64,000 bases of DNA from Paenibacillus sp. FSL H8-0548. GTDB taxonomy: Bacteria; Bacillota; Bacilli; Paenibacillales; Paenibacillaceae. The stretch lies in NCBI RefSeq assembly GCF_038630985.1, contig NZ_CP152049.1:5104501-5168500 (forward strand), written 5' to 3'. Shown one piece after another: positions 16,599-26,225 of the stretch. Within the stretch, counting starts at the first letter, position 1. Each line of letters starts with the position of its first letter. The position numbers and the translations under genes are program-made. A model generated the notes under the pieces. That model was not told the origin of the DNA. It did no database searches and saw only the letters and a list, made by a program, of their open reading frames with translations.

Positions 16599-18536
16599 TT
16601 ATTGTTCTTTATCGGCAATTTGCTTTTGCAGCAGAGCAATTAGCTCTGTGACCGGCATCGCGCCTAGATCACCCTCACCGCGTTTACGCACGGATACTGC
16701 CTCTGCTTGCATTTCATTCTCGCCTACCACGAGCATATAAGGCGCCTTCTCCAGCTGTGCCTCGCGAATTTTGTAGCCTAGCTTCTCATTCCGCAAATCG
16801 CTCTCCACACGAATACCGCCCAGCTGAAGCTGCTCAGCAACTTGGCGGGCATAACCCTCGTACGCCGTCGATACCGGAATAACTTTCGCTTGAACGGGAG
16901 ACAGCCAGAGCGGAAGAGCGCCAGCAAAATTCTCAAGCAAGAATGCTGTCATTCGCTCCATCGTACTAATAATTCCACGGTGAATAACGACCGGACGATG
17001 CTTCTTGCCATCCTCGCCAACGTATTCAAGCTCAAAGCGCTCTGGAAGCAAGAAATCAAGCTGTGCAGTCGACAGTGTTTCTTCTTTGCCTAGTGCTGTT
17101 TTAATTTGAACGTCCAGCTTAGGGCCATAGAATGCTGCCTCGCCCTCTGCTTCGAAGAATGGAAGCTCAAGCTCCTCTACAACCTCGCGCAGCATGCGCT
17201 GCGACATTTCCCACATTTCATCGTTTTGGAAATATTTTTCTGTATCCTTAGGATCACGATACGATAAGCGGAAACGATATTCCTTGATGCCAAAATCCTC
17301 ATACACCTTGCGAATCAAGTTAACGACACGAGCAAATTCTTCTTTAATTTGATCCGGACGGCAAAAAATATGTGCGTCATTCAGCGTCATTGCGCGTACA
17401 CGATGCAGGCCTGTCAATGCGCCTGACATTTCGTAGCGGTGCATCGTACCAAGCTCAGCAATCCGTACCGGCAGATCGCGATAGCTGCGCATATCGCTTT
17501 TGAACACCATCATATGATGCGGACAGTTCATTGGACGAAGTACAAGCTCTTCGTTGTCCATAATCATTTTCGGGAACATATCCTCGCTGTAATGTTCCCA
17601 GTGACCAGACGTTTTGTATAGCTCAACATTGGCAAGTACAGGTGTATAGACATGATCATAGCCAAGTCTTTCTTCAAGATCAACGATATAGCGCTCCATC
17701 GTTCTGCGAACCTTAGCGCCATTTGGCAGCCATAGCGGCAAGCCTTGTCCAACCTCACGAGAGAAGGTGAACATTTTCAGCTCACGGCCCAGCTTCCGGT
17801 GATCGCGCTTCTTCGCTTCTTCTAGGAAGTGGAGATGCTCATCAAGCTGTGCTTTTTTTGGAAATGCTGTTCCATAAATACGCTGCAGCATTTTGTTTTT
17901 GGAATCCCCGCGCCAGTAAGCACCTGCCACGCTAAGCAGCTTAAATGCTTTGATTCGGCCAGTAGACGGCAAATGCGGTCCGCGACAAAGATCAAAAAAC
18001 TCGCCTTGATCGTACATTGTAATCACGGAATCCTCTGGAAGGTCACGAATCAGCTCCAGCTTTAAAGTATCATCCAGCTCTGTGAAGATAGCCAAAGCCT
18101 CGTTTCTGCTCACGACTCTACGACGAATATCGAGATTTTGCTGAACGATTTTGTCCATTTCCTTCTCGATCTTTACAAGATCCTCAGGCGTCAACGATTG
18201 CTCCATATCGATATCATAATAAAAGCCGTCCTCAATGACTGGGCCGATGCCCAGCTTAACATTAGAGTTGCCATATATGCGCTTGATGGCTTGCGCCAGC
18301 AAGTGAGCCGTACTATGTCGATACACTTCAAGCCCGTCTGCCGACTCAACGGTAACGATTTCGATCGCTGCATTTGCGTCGATCGGCGTATAAACATCAA
18401 CGACCTTCCCGTCAATTTTTCCGGCGATCGCATTTTTACGAAGTCCAGTGCTGATCGAGCCTGCTACTTCTTCAATTGTTGTGCCTGCGGCATATTCTCT
18501 AACGGCGCCATCTGGCAAAGTAATTTGAATCGACAT
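16599..18536 (-). CDS. thrS: Threonyl-tRNA synthetase
   Basis: 645 residues, the usual bacterial length. It has a TGS domain (2-62), an editing domain with [12 protein letters not shown] and [12 protein letters not shown], a class II catalytic core with [12 protein letters not shown] and [19 protein letters not shown], and an anticodon-binding domain (about 540-640). It charges tRNA-Thr and hydrolyses mis-charged Ser-tRNA-Thr. The leader carries a T-box with Thr specifier ACC. ytxC lies upstream, the thrS/ytxC adjacency also found in Bacillus. Confidence 0.98.
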   Translation of the reverse strand: MSIQITLPDGAVREYAAGTTIEEVAGSISTGLRKNAIAGKIDGKVVDVYTPIDANAAIEIVTVESADGLEVYRHSTAHLLAQAIKRIYGNSNVKLGIGPVIEDGFYYDIDMEQSLTPEDLVKIEKEMDKIVQQNLDIRRRVVSRNEALAIFTELDDTLKLELIRDLPEDSVITMYDQGEFFDLCRGPHLPSTGRIKAFKLLSVAGAYWRGDSKNKMLQRIYGTAFPKKAQLDEHLHFLEEAKKRDHRKLGRELKMFTFSREVGQGLPLWLPNGAKVRRTMERYIVDLEERLGYDHVYTPVLANVELYKTSGHWEHYSEDMFPKMIMDNEELVLRPMNCPHHMMVFKSDMRSYRDLPVRIAELGTMHRYEMSGALTGLHRVRAMTLNDAHIFCRPDQIKEEFARVVNLIRKVYEDFGIKEYRFRLSYRDPKDTEKYFQNDEMWEMSQRMLREVVEELELPFFEAEGEAAFYGPKLDVQIKTALGKEETLSTAQLDFLLPERFELEYVGEDGKKHRPVVIHRGIISTMERMTAFLLENFAGALPLWLSPVQAKVIPVSTAYEGYARQVAEQLQLGGIRVESDLRNEKLGYKIREAQLEKAPYMLVVGENEMQAEAVSVRKRGEGDLGAMPVTELIALLQKQIADKEQ

Positions 18537-18610
18537 TTTTACCCATCCTCCATTTTGTTTCTAAGCCAATCGCTTATATACATGATTCCAAGCAAAAAAG
18601 AACACAAAAA

Positions 18611-18910
18611 AAGCACGCATCCCTAAAAAGGGACGAGTGCTTGTGTGCTCGTGGTTCCACCCTACTTCAACTGCTTCAGCATGTTTGCAACAGCCTGGCA
18701 GTCCTCGTATTATCTGTTAACGGAGATTTCCGGTACGGCATACTGCTGCAGCTCTGCTCAAAGAAGAGAACACTACAGGTTGGGCCATACAGCTTCAAAG
18801 GGGTATATCTGCGGACATTGTGGAAGGAAATTACAGCCAAGTTTCCTCTCTCTGGGCCAAACATCATAAGCAGACACATATCTTTATCATTGCCGATTAG
18901 ATTTCATATG
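18611..18910 (-). ncRNA. T-box leader of thrS (specifier ACC, Thr)
   Basis: The canonical T-box AGGGTGGAACCACG reads on the minus strand at 18663-18650. The AG-bulge segment AGAGAGAGGAAAC lies in stem I (around 18853). The specifier ACC (18804-18802) follows GCAGATAT, which pairs with TGTCTGC on the 5' side. The terminator arms AAGCAC...CCC/GGG...GTGCTT at 18611-18642 end in a T-run. Uncharged tRNA-Thr should favour the antiterminator and allow thrS expression. Confidence 0.93.
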
Positions 18911-18916
18911 CTTGTA

Positions 18917-18945
18917 ATTATAGCCTGACTTCATTATTTGGTCAA
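18917..18945 (-). promoter_or_regulatory. thrS promoter
   Basis: TTGACC (18945-18940), a 17-nt spacer and a perfect TATAAT (18922-18917) on the minus strand, overlapping the 3' end of ytxC. It predicts a leader of about 370 nt containing the T-box. Confidence 0.75.
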
Positions 18946-19874
18946 GGCTGAACAAGCTCATCCAAGCTGCTGTTGCAGGCTGCGCACTGTACACATACGG
19001 TTACCCGTTGATCAAATATCGTCTCAATCGTCCGTATGACTTGCATATCGGGCTGCCTTGTATGAATCGTTATATGCTTTGGAGAAACCGCAATCAAGGA
19101 GCTGATAACCATATCCTCGATATTCATTTCCGTTTCAAGCATTTCCGCTACTATGCGGTCTGTTGGCGGATTAGGGTCAAGCTGTTTAAAGCTTTCATCA
19201 TACAGCATAAAGTCATACGCGCCTTTATGCAGCAGATGAACCATCGACAGCTTCGTATCCTGAAGAAAAACAAAATATTTTAACAGGGAAATAAACTCCT
19301 GATATTGTTTATCAAGCACATATTCATCTAATGCATACTCAACAACCTCAGCTAATTCCTTTCGATAGGGCTCTAGCCTAAAGCTAGTAAAGCCTTTAAT
19401 ATTAATCTGCGTGTGCTCCTGCAAAAACAGCTCAACCTCTGAAGCAACCTTGTTTTTGCGTCTCAAACGATCAGCTTCATGAAACTTTGCACCTAAGCCA
19501 TCCCACTCCTTCCCATGCAGCAAATCATGGCAGTAGCGCTCGATAGCAGCGGCTTCGCTAGGCATATGGTTTCGATACTTTCTGCGTATAATTGACGCCA
19601 GCATCGCTGGCTCCAGCTCGCTCACTACAAACTCGGCAATAGCCAATGAAGCGGCTTTATAGACAGCTGGACCATGAACCTTCAGCTGAAACTGTGGAAA
19701 TCTGGCCTGACACCTTATATCGTGCTCCGATATTTGTATAAACTCGACAATGGCTGACTGAGCAGCATTTGAGTCAATATGTAAATCAACAATCGCTTGT
19801 TCGGTCAGCAGCTTTGTCAATTGATCAACTGACGCATGCAAGCTTGCAGGCAACGAAACTGTATATAGCTCCAT
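18942..19874 (-). CDS. ytxC: YtxC-like sporulation-associated protein
   Basis: About 310 residues, soluble. ATG 19874 has AGGGGTGA just upstream; longer in-frame starts lack one. The protein begins MELYTVSLPASLH and contains helical segments such as YALDEYVLDKQYQEFISLLKYFV, typical of the YtxC family. In Bacillus ytxC sits between dnaI and thrS. Here it is directly upstream of thrS, while dnaB-dnaI is 27 kb away. The molecular function is unknown; the sporulation label comes from family annotation. Confidence 0.8.
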   Translation of the reverse strand: MELYTVSLPASLHASVDQLTKLLTEQAIVDLHIDSNAAQSAIVEFIQISEHDIRCQARFPQFQLKVHGPAVYKAASLAIAEFVVSELEPAMLASIIRRKYRNHMPSEAAAIERYCHDLLHGKEWDGLGAKFHEADRLRRKNKVASEVELFLQEHTQINIKGFTSFRLEPYRKELAEVVEYALDEYVLDKQYQEFISLLKYFVFLQDTKLSMVHLLHKGAYDFMLYDESFKQLDPNPPTDRIVAEMLETEMNIEDMVISSLIAVSPKHITIHTRQPDMQVIRTIETIFDQRVTVCVQCAACNSSLDELVQP

Positions 19875-19968
19875 TAGCTCACCCCTTTCTTTCCTTATCA
19901 GTATATGGTGCTGCGCACAGGGATATACGATGAAGACTTTGGAATGTAAGGGAGCAAGCAATAAAAAA

Positions 19969-20018
19969 GCGTTTGTCAATTGTTCCTGCCTGTTTAAAGG
20001 GGAACGATCAACAAACGC
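19969..20018 (-). terminator. mqnC terminator
   Basis: GCGTTTGT...TGTTCC pairs with GGAACG...ACAAACGC across a loop of 14 nt, with A-runs and T-runs flanking. It lies 37 nt past the mqnC stop on the minus strand. Confidence 0.7.
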
Positions 20019-20054
20019 TGCTTTTTATTTAACATTTAAGTCATAGCAACCAGC

Positions 20055-21191
20055 TTAATTCTGCATAACAAAATCAAGCTCAGCTTTGTCTAACTCATTG
20101 TATATTTTCAAAATATTATATTTTGTATCGCGCTGCGCAGGAATTTTGCCGCATTCGCGAATGAGCTGAAGGATGAGTTCGATATTTACTTTGTGCGTGG
20201 TGCCCGCGGCTGATACTACGTTCTCCTCAATCATCGTGCTTCCGAAGTCATTGCAGCCATAAGAGAGCGACAGCTTACCCATTTCTGGCCCCATCGTTAC
20301 CCAAGACGATTGGAAGTTCGGTATATTATCAAGCATAATACGGCTAGCTGCAACGATTCGCAAATACTCCTCAGGCTTCGCCTTCTCAAGCTTAAGATTC
20401 GTATTATCCGGCTGGAAAGGCCACGAAATGAAAGCCAAGAAGCCTGTTGAATCATATTGGTTAGCGATGCATTCATCTTGAGCGTCACGAATGCGCAGCA
20501 TATGTAATGCACGCTCTTCGACGGTTTCGCCAAGTCCATACACCATAGTCGCAGTCGTATTCATGCCATGACGGTGAGCAGACTTCATCACATCCATCCA
20601 ATCCGTCCACGAGCCCTTCATACGGCTGATCTTACGCCTAGTCCGGTCATCCAAAATTTCGGCGCCGCCGCCAGGCAATGAATCCAGCCCTGCTTCATGC
20701 AGCTGCCTAATGACCTCATCCAATGACAAACCTTCGGATACAACCTTCATCTTCTGAATTTCAGCTGGCGAGAAGGAATGCATCGTAATGTTTGGAAAAT
20801 GCTGTTTGATTTTGCGAAGCAGATCCAAATAATACGTAAACGACAAATTCGGATTTGTACCGCCTTGCATCAAAATCTCGGTGCCTCCAACGTCAATCGT
20901 TTCTTGAATTTTTGCTAATATCGTCTCATCCGGAAGAACATAACCTTCTTTAGAGCCTGGTGCGCGATAAAACGCGCAGAAACGGCAATAAACATCGCAT
21001 ACGTTCGTATAGTTTACATTACGGCCTACAACAAAGGTCGTGATAGGGTCAGGATGGTGTCTCAGCATAATCTGATTAGCCACATGTCCCATTTTCTCTA
21101 TTTGATCCGACGCTAACAGCTCCATGCCCTCTTCGAGCGAGACTCGCTCGCCGCGCAATGCTTTATCCAAAATATGGTCTAACGTTCCCAT
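20055..21191 (-). CDS. mqnC: Cyclic dehypoxanthinyl futalosine synthase, radical SAM
   Basis: 378 residues. The radical SAM cluster motif CDVYCRFC (CxxxCxxC) follows GRNVNYTNVC. Motifs of the MqnC/MqnE/CofH group are present (ILMQGGTNP, HSFSPAEI, LPGGGAEIL, ATMVYGLGET, SYGCNDFGSTMIEENV). MqnC cyclises dehypoxanthine futalosine in the alternative menaquinone pathway. GGAGG lies 8 nt upstream of ATG 21191. It is a single-gene unit; mqnA, mqnB and mqnD are not in the window. CofH or MqnE are the main alternatives, but the length and overall motif set favour MqnC. Confidence 0.9.
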   Translation of the reverse strand: MGTLDHILDKALRGERVSLEEGMELLASDQIEKMGHVANQIMLRHHPDPITTFVVGRNVNYTNVCDVYCRFCAFYRAPGSKEGYVLPDETILAKIQETIDVGGTEILMQGGTNPNLSFTYYLDLLRKIKQHFPNITMHSFSPAEIQKMKVVSEGLSLDEVIRQLHEAGLDSLPGGGAEILDDRTRRKISRMKGSWTDWMDVMKSAHRHGMNTTATMVYGLGETVEERALHMLRIRDAQDECIANQYDSTGFLAFISWPFQPDNTNLKLEKAKPEEYLRIVAASRIMLDNIPNFQSSWVTMGPEMGKLSLSYGCNDFGSTMIEENVVSAAGTTHKVNIELILQLIRECGKIPAQRDTKYNILKIYNELDKAELDFVMQN

Positions 21192-21301
21192 TCCGCAAGA
21201 CCTCCTTAGTTCATTCTAGGTATTCACTCTTCTTTTTATCCTAACATATATGTCTACTACAAGTCACTTGCCGTATGCTGCCCTATCGGTCTAAAATAAG
21301 C

Positions 21302-21339
21302 AAAAACACGACGTGCCTTATAGACATGCCGTGCTTTTC
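21302..21339 (-). terminator. Terminator of the met operon
   Basis: An imperfect hairpin (AAAACACGACGTGCC with ACATGCCGTGCTTTT) about 20 nt past the metC stop, with T-rich sequence on the minus strand. Confidence 0.6.
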
Positions 21340-21355
21340 TTTAATTTTGTCGCTT

Positions 21356-22525
21356 TTATGAACGAAGCGCGTTATCCAAATCCTCAAGCAGATCTTCGAT
21401 ATCCTCAAGTCCTACCGAGTAGCGAACAAGTCCGTCCGTAATGCCGCGAGCGTGGCGAACTTCTCTTGGCATAGCTGCATGGGACATCATTGCCGGATAG
21501 GAGAGAATGCTCTCCACCGCCCCTAAGCTTACAGCGACCAACGGAATTTTCACTTTGCTAAGCAGCGCCTTGGCACGTTCTCCGCTGCCTACATCAAACG
21601 ATACGACCGCACCGTACCCAAGTGATTGCTTCTCATGAATCTCTCTGCCTGGATGATTCGCGAGGCCTGGATAAAAGACCGCTTCTACTTCCTTGTGCTC
21701 TGAGAGCCACTCCGCCAATCTCCGGGCACTGTGCTCGCTTTGCTCCATACGAGTTTTCAGCGTCTTCATACCGCGCATTAACAGCCATGACTCCTGCGCA
21801 CTCAGAACCGTCCCCATTCCGTTCTGAAGCTGCTTCAAGCGTTTGCCCAGACTCTCGTCTGCGGTAACCGCAAGCCCTGCAAGCACATCGCTATGTCCGC
21901 CTAGAAACTTCGTCGCGCTGTGCAGCACGATATCAACGCCATGCTCTATCGGACGCTGGTGATACGGTGTCATAAACGTATTATCAAGCATCGTGAGCAG
22001 TCCATGCTCCTTCGCCCATGCTGTCGTTTGTGCAATGTCTGTTATTTTAAGTGTTGGATTGGACGGCGTCTCCATGAATACAGCTTTTGTATTCGGTTTA
22101 AGCGCGGCTTTAATCGCCTCAAAATCAGTCATATCTACAAACGTTGTTTCAATGCCAAGTCGATCAAGAATCGAAGTAAGCAAGCGATACGTACCGCCGT
22201 ACACATCCTCGGTTACGATAACATGCTCACCAGCGGAGAGCAGTAGAAAAGTAGTCGATATCGCGGCCATGCCAGAGGCGAATGCAAAACCGCGGTTTCC
22301 ACCCTCAAGCAAAGCAATATAATCCTCAAGCGCTTGACGGGTAGGATTGCCCGAGCGACTGTAATCGTACTGAGGAGGGTTGAAAATATCATGGTGATGG
22401 AACGTTGAAGCTTGATAAATCGGTACGCTGGAAGCGCCTGTATGCTCATCTATTTCAGAACCAAAATGAATTAGCTTAGTTGCAAATCGGCGATCCTGGG
22501 GTGATTTCTCTTTATCGTGGCTCAT
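21356..22525 (-). CDS. metC: Cystathionine beta-lyase
   Basis: A 389-residue Cys/Met-metabolism PLP enzyme. The PLP lysine is in HSATKFLGGHSD, with the family signature region around GLAVTADESLG. N-terminal substrate motifs are YDYSRSGNPTR and ASGMAAIS. It cleaves cystathionine to homocysteine, pyruvate and ammonia. It is adjacent to metI (1-nt spacing) in an operon with metA under a SAM riboswitch. Cystathionine gamma-lyase is the alternative assignment by sequence alone; the operon favours the beta-lyase in methionine synthesis. Confidence 0.88.
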   Translation of the reverse strand: MSHDKEKSPQDRRFATKLIHFGSEIDEHTGASSVPIYQASTFHHHDIFNPPQYDYSRSGNPTRQALEDYIALLEGGNRGFAFASGMAAISTTFLLLSAGEHVIVTEDVYGGTYRLLTSILDRLGIETTFVDMTDFEAIKAALKPNTKAVFMETPSNPTLKITDIAQTTAWAKEHGLLTMLDNTFMTPYHQRPIEHGVDIVLHSATKFLGGHSDVLAGLAVTADESLGKRLKQLQNGMGTVLSAQESWLLMRGMKTLKTRMEQSEHSARRLAEWLSEHKEVEAVFYPGLANHPGREIHEKQSLGYGAVVSFDVGSGERAKALLSKVKIPLVAVSLGAVESILSYPAMMSHAAMPREVRHARGITDGLVRYSVGLEDIEDLLEDLDNALRS

Positions 22526-23689
22526 TTACAATACCTCCCCAATCTCTTCTCTTGCTGCTGTCAGCGCTTGCTCTAGATCTGCAATCAAGTCATCCGCATG
22601 CTCAATGCCAACAGAGAAGCGAAGCAGCCGATCATCAACGCCGATCGCTTGACGGATTTCCAGTGGAATATCCGCGTGCGTCTGAACAGCAGGATATGTC
22701 ATTAACGATTCTACGCCGCCCAAGCTCTCTGCAAAAGCAATTAATTTAATATGACGCAGAATCGGCTCCACATAACGCGAGTCCTTTAGTCGGAAGGAGA
22801 AAATACCAGTATTTCCAGAGGATTGCTTGTTCTGCACCTCATGTCCTGGATGGTGCGGCAGCGCTGGATAATATACATCCTCGACTGCCGAGTGCCCAAG
22901 CAAATAGTTGGCGATAGTAGTCGCGTTATATTGATGGCGTTCCATGCGCAGCGCCAGCGTCTTCATGCCTCTCATGAGAAGCCATGAATCCTGCGGGCCG
23001 AGCACCGCTCCGATAGAGTTGTGCAGAAATGCCATTTCATCGGAAAGCTCCTTGCCCTTGGTTACAATCAGACCAGCCAGCACATCATTGTGGCCGCCCA
23101 AATATTTGGTCGCGCTGTGAATGATTATATCTGCACCCAGCTCAATTGGCCGTTGGAAGAATGGCGTTAAAAGCGTATTGTCAACGATGGTAAGCAAGCC
23201 TTTGGACTTTGCCCAAGCAGCTACACGCTCGATGTCTGTAATCATCATCAGCGGGTTTGTCGGCGTTTCAATAAGTACGGCCTTCGTGTTAGGCGTATAT
23301 AATGTTGACATCGCATCGATATCGTTCGTATCCACGTAAGACGCTGTTACGCCAAATCTGGACATGATCCGCTCCAGCAGCCGGTATGTGCCACCGTATA
23401 AGTCAAGTGATACGATCAAATGATCGCCTTGGCTGAATAAGGCAAATATCGTTTGCAAAGCAGCCATGCCAGAGCTGCACGCAAACGCTGCATCGCCAGA
23501 CTCTAGTTGTGCTGCCGCTTCCTCGAGCACTGCTCTTGTCGGGCTTTTGGTACGAGCGTAATCAAATCCTGTGCTTTGGCCGAGCTTAGGATGACGGAAT
23601 GCGGTAGATTGGTACACCGGGAAGCTCACTGCGCCGGTAACAGGTTCTTTTATAGATCCTATCTGAGCTAGCTGACTTTCAATTTTCAT
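22526..23689 (-). CDS. metI: Cystathionine gamma-synthase / O-acetylhomoserine thiolyase
   Basis: About 387 residues, a paralogue of the downstream metC. The PLP lysine is in HSATKYLGGHNDVLAG. It joins an acylated homoserine with cysteine (or sulfide). GGGAG lies 12 nt upstream of ATG 23689; the frame also opens at 23713 but that start has no ribosome site. The MetA upstream has a Glu at the position diagnostic of acetyltransferases, so the likely substrate is O-acetylhomoserine. Confidence 0.87.
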   Translation of the reverse strand: MKIESQLAQIGSIKEPVTGAVSFPVYQSTAFRHPKLGQSTGFDYARTKSPTRAVLEEAAAQLESGDAAFACSSGMAALQTIFALFSQGDHLIVSLDLYGGTYRLLERIMSRFGVTASYVDTNDIDAMSTLYTPNTKAVLIETPTNPLMMITDIERVAAWAKSKGLLTIVDNTLLTPFFQRPIELGADIIIHSATKYLGGHNDVLAGLIVTKGKELSDEMAFLHNSIGAVLGPQDSWLLMRGMKTLALRMERHQYNATTIANYLLGHSAVEDVYYPALPHHPGHEVQNKQSSGNTGIFSFRLKDSRYVEPILRHIKLIAFAESLGGVESLMTYPAVQTHADIPLEIRQAIGVDDRLLRFSVGIEHADDLIADLEQALTAAREEIGEVL

Positions 23690-23717
23690 CGTAAAAATAC
23701 ACTCCCTCATCAAAATG

Positions 23718-24635
23718 TTAAATGCCTGAACCTAGATCATAAGGTGTCTGTTGATACACGTAGTAGTTAAGCCAGTTCGAGAACAAAAGGTTTGCATGTG
23801 CACGCCAGCTGGATACCGGCACGCCTTCCGGATTATCTCCCGGGAAATAATTTTTCGGAACATCTATGCTCATCCCTTTGGCTTTATCTCGGTCATACTC
23901 ATACTTAAGCGAGGTTGGATCATATTCTGAATGGCCGGTAACATAAATTTGCTTGCCGTCCTTTGACGCAACGATATATACGCCAGAGTCAGCTGACTCT
24001 GACAAAATATCCAACTCTTCAATCTGCTCAATATCCTCGCGGCGCACCTCAGTATGACGAGACTGCGGTACAAAAAACATTTCATCGAAGCCGCGTAGCA
24101 GGTTCACATTGCGTTTTTCGATTGTATGAGGGTAAACGCCGAACATTTTTTCATCTAAATTATATTTAGGTATATTGAAATGATGGTATAAACCCGCTTG
24201 GGCCGCCCAACAGATATGGAACGTAGAAGTTACACGCCTAGCGCTCCAGTCCATAATTTCTTTGAGCTCTTCCCAGTAATTCACTTCATCAAAAGGCATA
24301 TGCTCAACTGGCGCGCCGGTAATGATCAGCCCATCATAATACTCATGCGAAATTTCATCGAACGTTTTGTAAAAGGATTCCAGATGATCGGCTGATGTAT
24401 TTTTGGACGTATGTGTTCTTGGGTGCAGCAGCACGACTTCAACCTGAAGCGGCGTATTCCCGATCAGTCTTAATAACTGTGTCTCTGTTGTTTCCTTCGT
24501 CGGCATTAAGTTAAGAATGGCAATGCGAAGCGGTCTAATATCCTGTTGATAAGCGACGCTCTCGTCCATGACGAAAATATTCTCATTGTTTAAGATTTCT
24601 TTAGCCGGCAGGTTGTCGGGTACTTTAATTGGCAT
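23718..24635 (-). CDS. metA: Homoserine O-acyltransferase (MetA type, predicted acetyl-specific)
   Basis: About 305 residues, starting [15 protein letters not shown] as in MetA, with AGGAG upstream of ATG 24635. It transfers an acyl group to the hydroxyl of homoserine, the first committed step to methionine. The catalytic Cys is in [10 protein letters not shown]. In the motif [15 protein letters not shown] the residue after Val is Glu, where E. coli MetA has Gly; known work on B. cereus MetA links this Glu to acetyl-CoA use. It is the first gene of the metA-metI-metC operon. Confidence 0.93.
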   Translation of the reverse strand: MPIKVPDNLPAKEILNNENIFVMDESVAYQQDIRPLRIAILNLMPTKETTETQLLRLIGNTPLQVEVVLLHPRTHTSKNTSADHLESFYKTFDEISHEYYDGLIITGAPVEHMPFDEVNYWEELKEIMDWSARRVTSTFHICWAAQAGLYHHFNIPKYNLDEKMFGVYPHTIEKRNVNLLRGFDEMFFVPQSRHTEVRREDIEQIEELDILSESADSGVYIVASKDGKQIYVTGHSEYDPTSLKYEYDRDKAKGMSIDVPKNYFPGDNPEGVPVSSWRAHANLLFSNWLNYYVYQQTPYDLGSGI

Positions 24636-24674
24636 TATCTTCACTCCTCTTTAGGCAGTATGACCGCTTGAACA

Positions 24675-24848
24675 TGAAAAAGACCCTTTCTGCTGTGAGA
24701 AAAGGTCGTATGCTCAATAAATAAGCCATCCGCCTCTCTCATCTCTCAGAAACATAAATGTTTCCGCAAGAATTAGCACCGTACGTATTGTACGCCGGTT
24801 GCCGGGCTTCATCGGGCTAGTCCCTCCGCCTGCTCTTGATAAGAAAGT
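24675..24848 (-). ncRNA. SAM-I (S-box) riboswitch upstream of metA
   Basis: Minus-strand conserved elements in order: CTTATCAAGAG, GGAGGGACT, CCCGATGAAGCCCGGCAACC, GGTGCTAATTCTTGC and GAGAGATGAGAGA. A terminator hairpin (GACCTTTTCT...AGAAAGGGTC then TTTTTC, 24706-24677) follows. SAM binding should stabilise the terminator and reduce metA-metI-metC expression. Confidence 0.95.
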
Positions 24849-24964
24849 AGTCTATTCAATTTTCCGCGGTTACATTTCTTTCAACTTTAATGCATTCTGA
24901 CAATCGCGTCAAGGAGTTCATTTGCATATTGTGAAGAATAGCAGATAAAGTACAGTTTTCATGC

Positions 24965-24994
24965 TTGAATGTAAAGCCGATGCGGGAGTATACT
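24965..24994 (+). promoter_or_regulatory. Predicted corA promoter
   Basis: TTGAAT (24965-24970), an 18-nt spacer and TATACT (24989-24994). It would give a 5' leader of about 150 nt before the corA start. Confidence 0.5.
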
Positions 24995-25087
24995 AGACAA
25001 GAATTAGGATGACAAAATTTGCGAATAAGGGGTGCAAACGGACATGGAAGGCGACAGACCTAAGCCCGAAATCAGTCGAATACGGTT

Positions 25088-25118
25088 ACTGCCGGCCAAG
25101 TCCATTTCAGCCGGCAGT
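25088..25118 (+). promoter_or_regulatory. Hairpin in the corA leader, possible attenuator
   Basis: ACTGCCGGC and GCCGGCAGT form a perfect 9-bp GC-rich stem with a 13-nt loop, followed by TTTCCTCT. It lies 33 nt before the corA start codon. It resembles a weak intrinsic terminator. I did not find the conserved elements of the M-box Mg riboswitch. Confidence 0.45.
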
Positions 25119-25150
25119 TTCCTCTAACAGAATTTAAGGAGTGACTCCGG

Positions 25151-26086
25151 ATGAAAATACGCCTCGTTAGCAATGGTATTTTTACGACAATTGAAGATAT
25201 TAATGAAACACTTATTCCAGCGAAAGAAGGCTTTTACTGGATTGATGCTGATGTAGAAGACCTAGCTGTATTGCAGCCGCTGTTCAGCATGCATGATTTG
25301 GCTGTTGAGGATTGTCTCAGTGAAGAAGAGCAGCGTCCAAAAATTGAAATTTACGAAAGTCATTATTTTATCGTTATTAACAGCATTCGTTTCGATGATG
25401 AGGAAATTTTCCTAAGGGCGCTGAACATTTTTCTCGGACGCCACTTTATTATAACGGTTACTAAACAAAAAATTAACGAGCTACGTTCCTTGAAGCCCCT
25501 GCTATGGGAGCAGGAAGTCAGCAGACCCGATTATTTTCTGTATCACCTTGTTGATATTGTCGTGGACAATTATTTTCTTGTTGGCGATCGAATTGATACT
25601 CGCATCGAAGCGCTGGAAGAAGATATTTTGATGCATACAAAAAAATCGCATTTGAACGAAATCATCGGTTTGCGCGGCGAAATTTTATGGCTGAAGAAGG
25701 TGCTTGGCCCGCAGCGCGATGTCATTGCAACGCTAAACAAAAAAGATTTGAAGCTCATTGACGATCAGCTGCAAAAATATTTTAGCGATATTTATGAAAA
25801 TGCGCTGAAGATCGCCGAATCCTTCGACACCTACCGCGACCTTATGGGAAACTTGCGGGAGGCTTATCAGTCCAGTGTCTCCAACCGCGCCAATGAAATT
25901 ATGCGCGTGTTTACTGCGATTACGACGATTTTCATGCCGCTCACCTTTATAACAGGGATATACGGAATGAACTTCGACTTTATTCCTGGCCTTCACCTCA
26001 AGATGGGCTCTTACATTTTACTTGGCATTATGATGATTCTCGGCATAAGCATGTTTTTTATATTCCGCAAGAAGGAATGGCTATAG
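25151..26086 (+). CDS. corA: CorA-family magnesium/divalent cation transporter
   Basis: 311 residues. A large cytoplasmic N-terminal domain and coiled-coil region (about 150-245) precede two C-terminal TM helices (about 253-273 and 286-305). The CorA signature YGMNF lies at the end of TM1. It forms pentameric channels for Mg2+ (some members move Co2+ or Zn2+). AAGGAG precedes ATG 25151. It has a single-gene transcript with a terminator at 26103-26150. The last residues, RKKEWL, form a basic cytoplasmic tail. Confidence 0.93.
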   Translation: MKIRLVSNGIFTTIEDINETLIPAKEGFYWIDADVEDLAVLQPLFSMHDLAVEDCLSEEEQRPKIEIYESHYFIVINSIRFDDEEIFLRALNIFLGRHFIITVTKQKINELRSLKPLLWEQEVSRPDYFLYHLVDIVVDNYFLVGDRIDTRIEALEEDILMHTKKSHLNEIIGLRGEILWLKKVLGPQRDVIATLNKKDLKLIDDQLQKYFSDIYENALKIAESFDTYRDLMGNLREAYQSSVSNRANEIMRVFTAITTIFMPLTFITGIYGMNFDFIPGLHLKMGSYILLGIMMILGISMFFIFRKKEWL

Positions 26087-26102
26087 CCGCCTGCTCCGCT
26101 CT

Positions 26103-26150
26103 ACTGCAATCGCTTGGCATCATGCCAAAGTCGGCTGCAGTCTTTTTTTT
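26103..26150 (+). terminator. corA terminator
   Basis: ACTGCA...TTGGCAT pairs with ATGCCAA...TGCAGT, and is followed by CTTTTTTTT. Confidence 0.85.
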
Positions 26151-26225
26151 GCTGTAGTCCTGTCAATCCATTATAATAGCATAATGAGAACCTGAGCATT
26201 ATGTAATTTTGAAAGGAGGTTTGAC

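Noticed and set aside
18641..18928. Two overlapping + strand frames in the thrS leader
   Set aside because: They lie inside the T-box RNA, whose conserved elements explain the region.
24998..25150. M-box Mg riboswitch in the corA leader
   Set aside because: The conserved M-box elements were not found; only a simple hairpin is supported.
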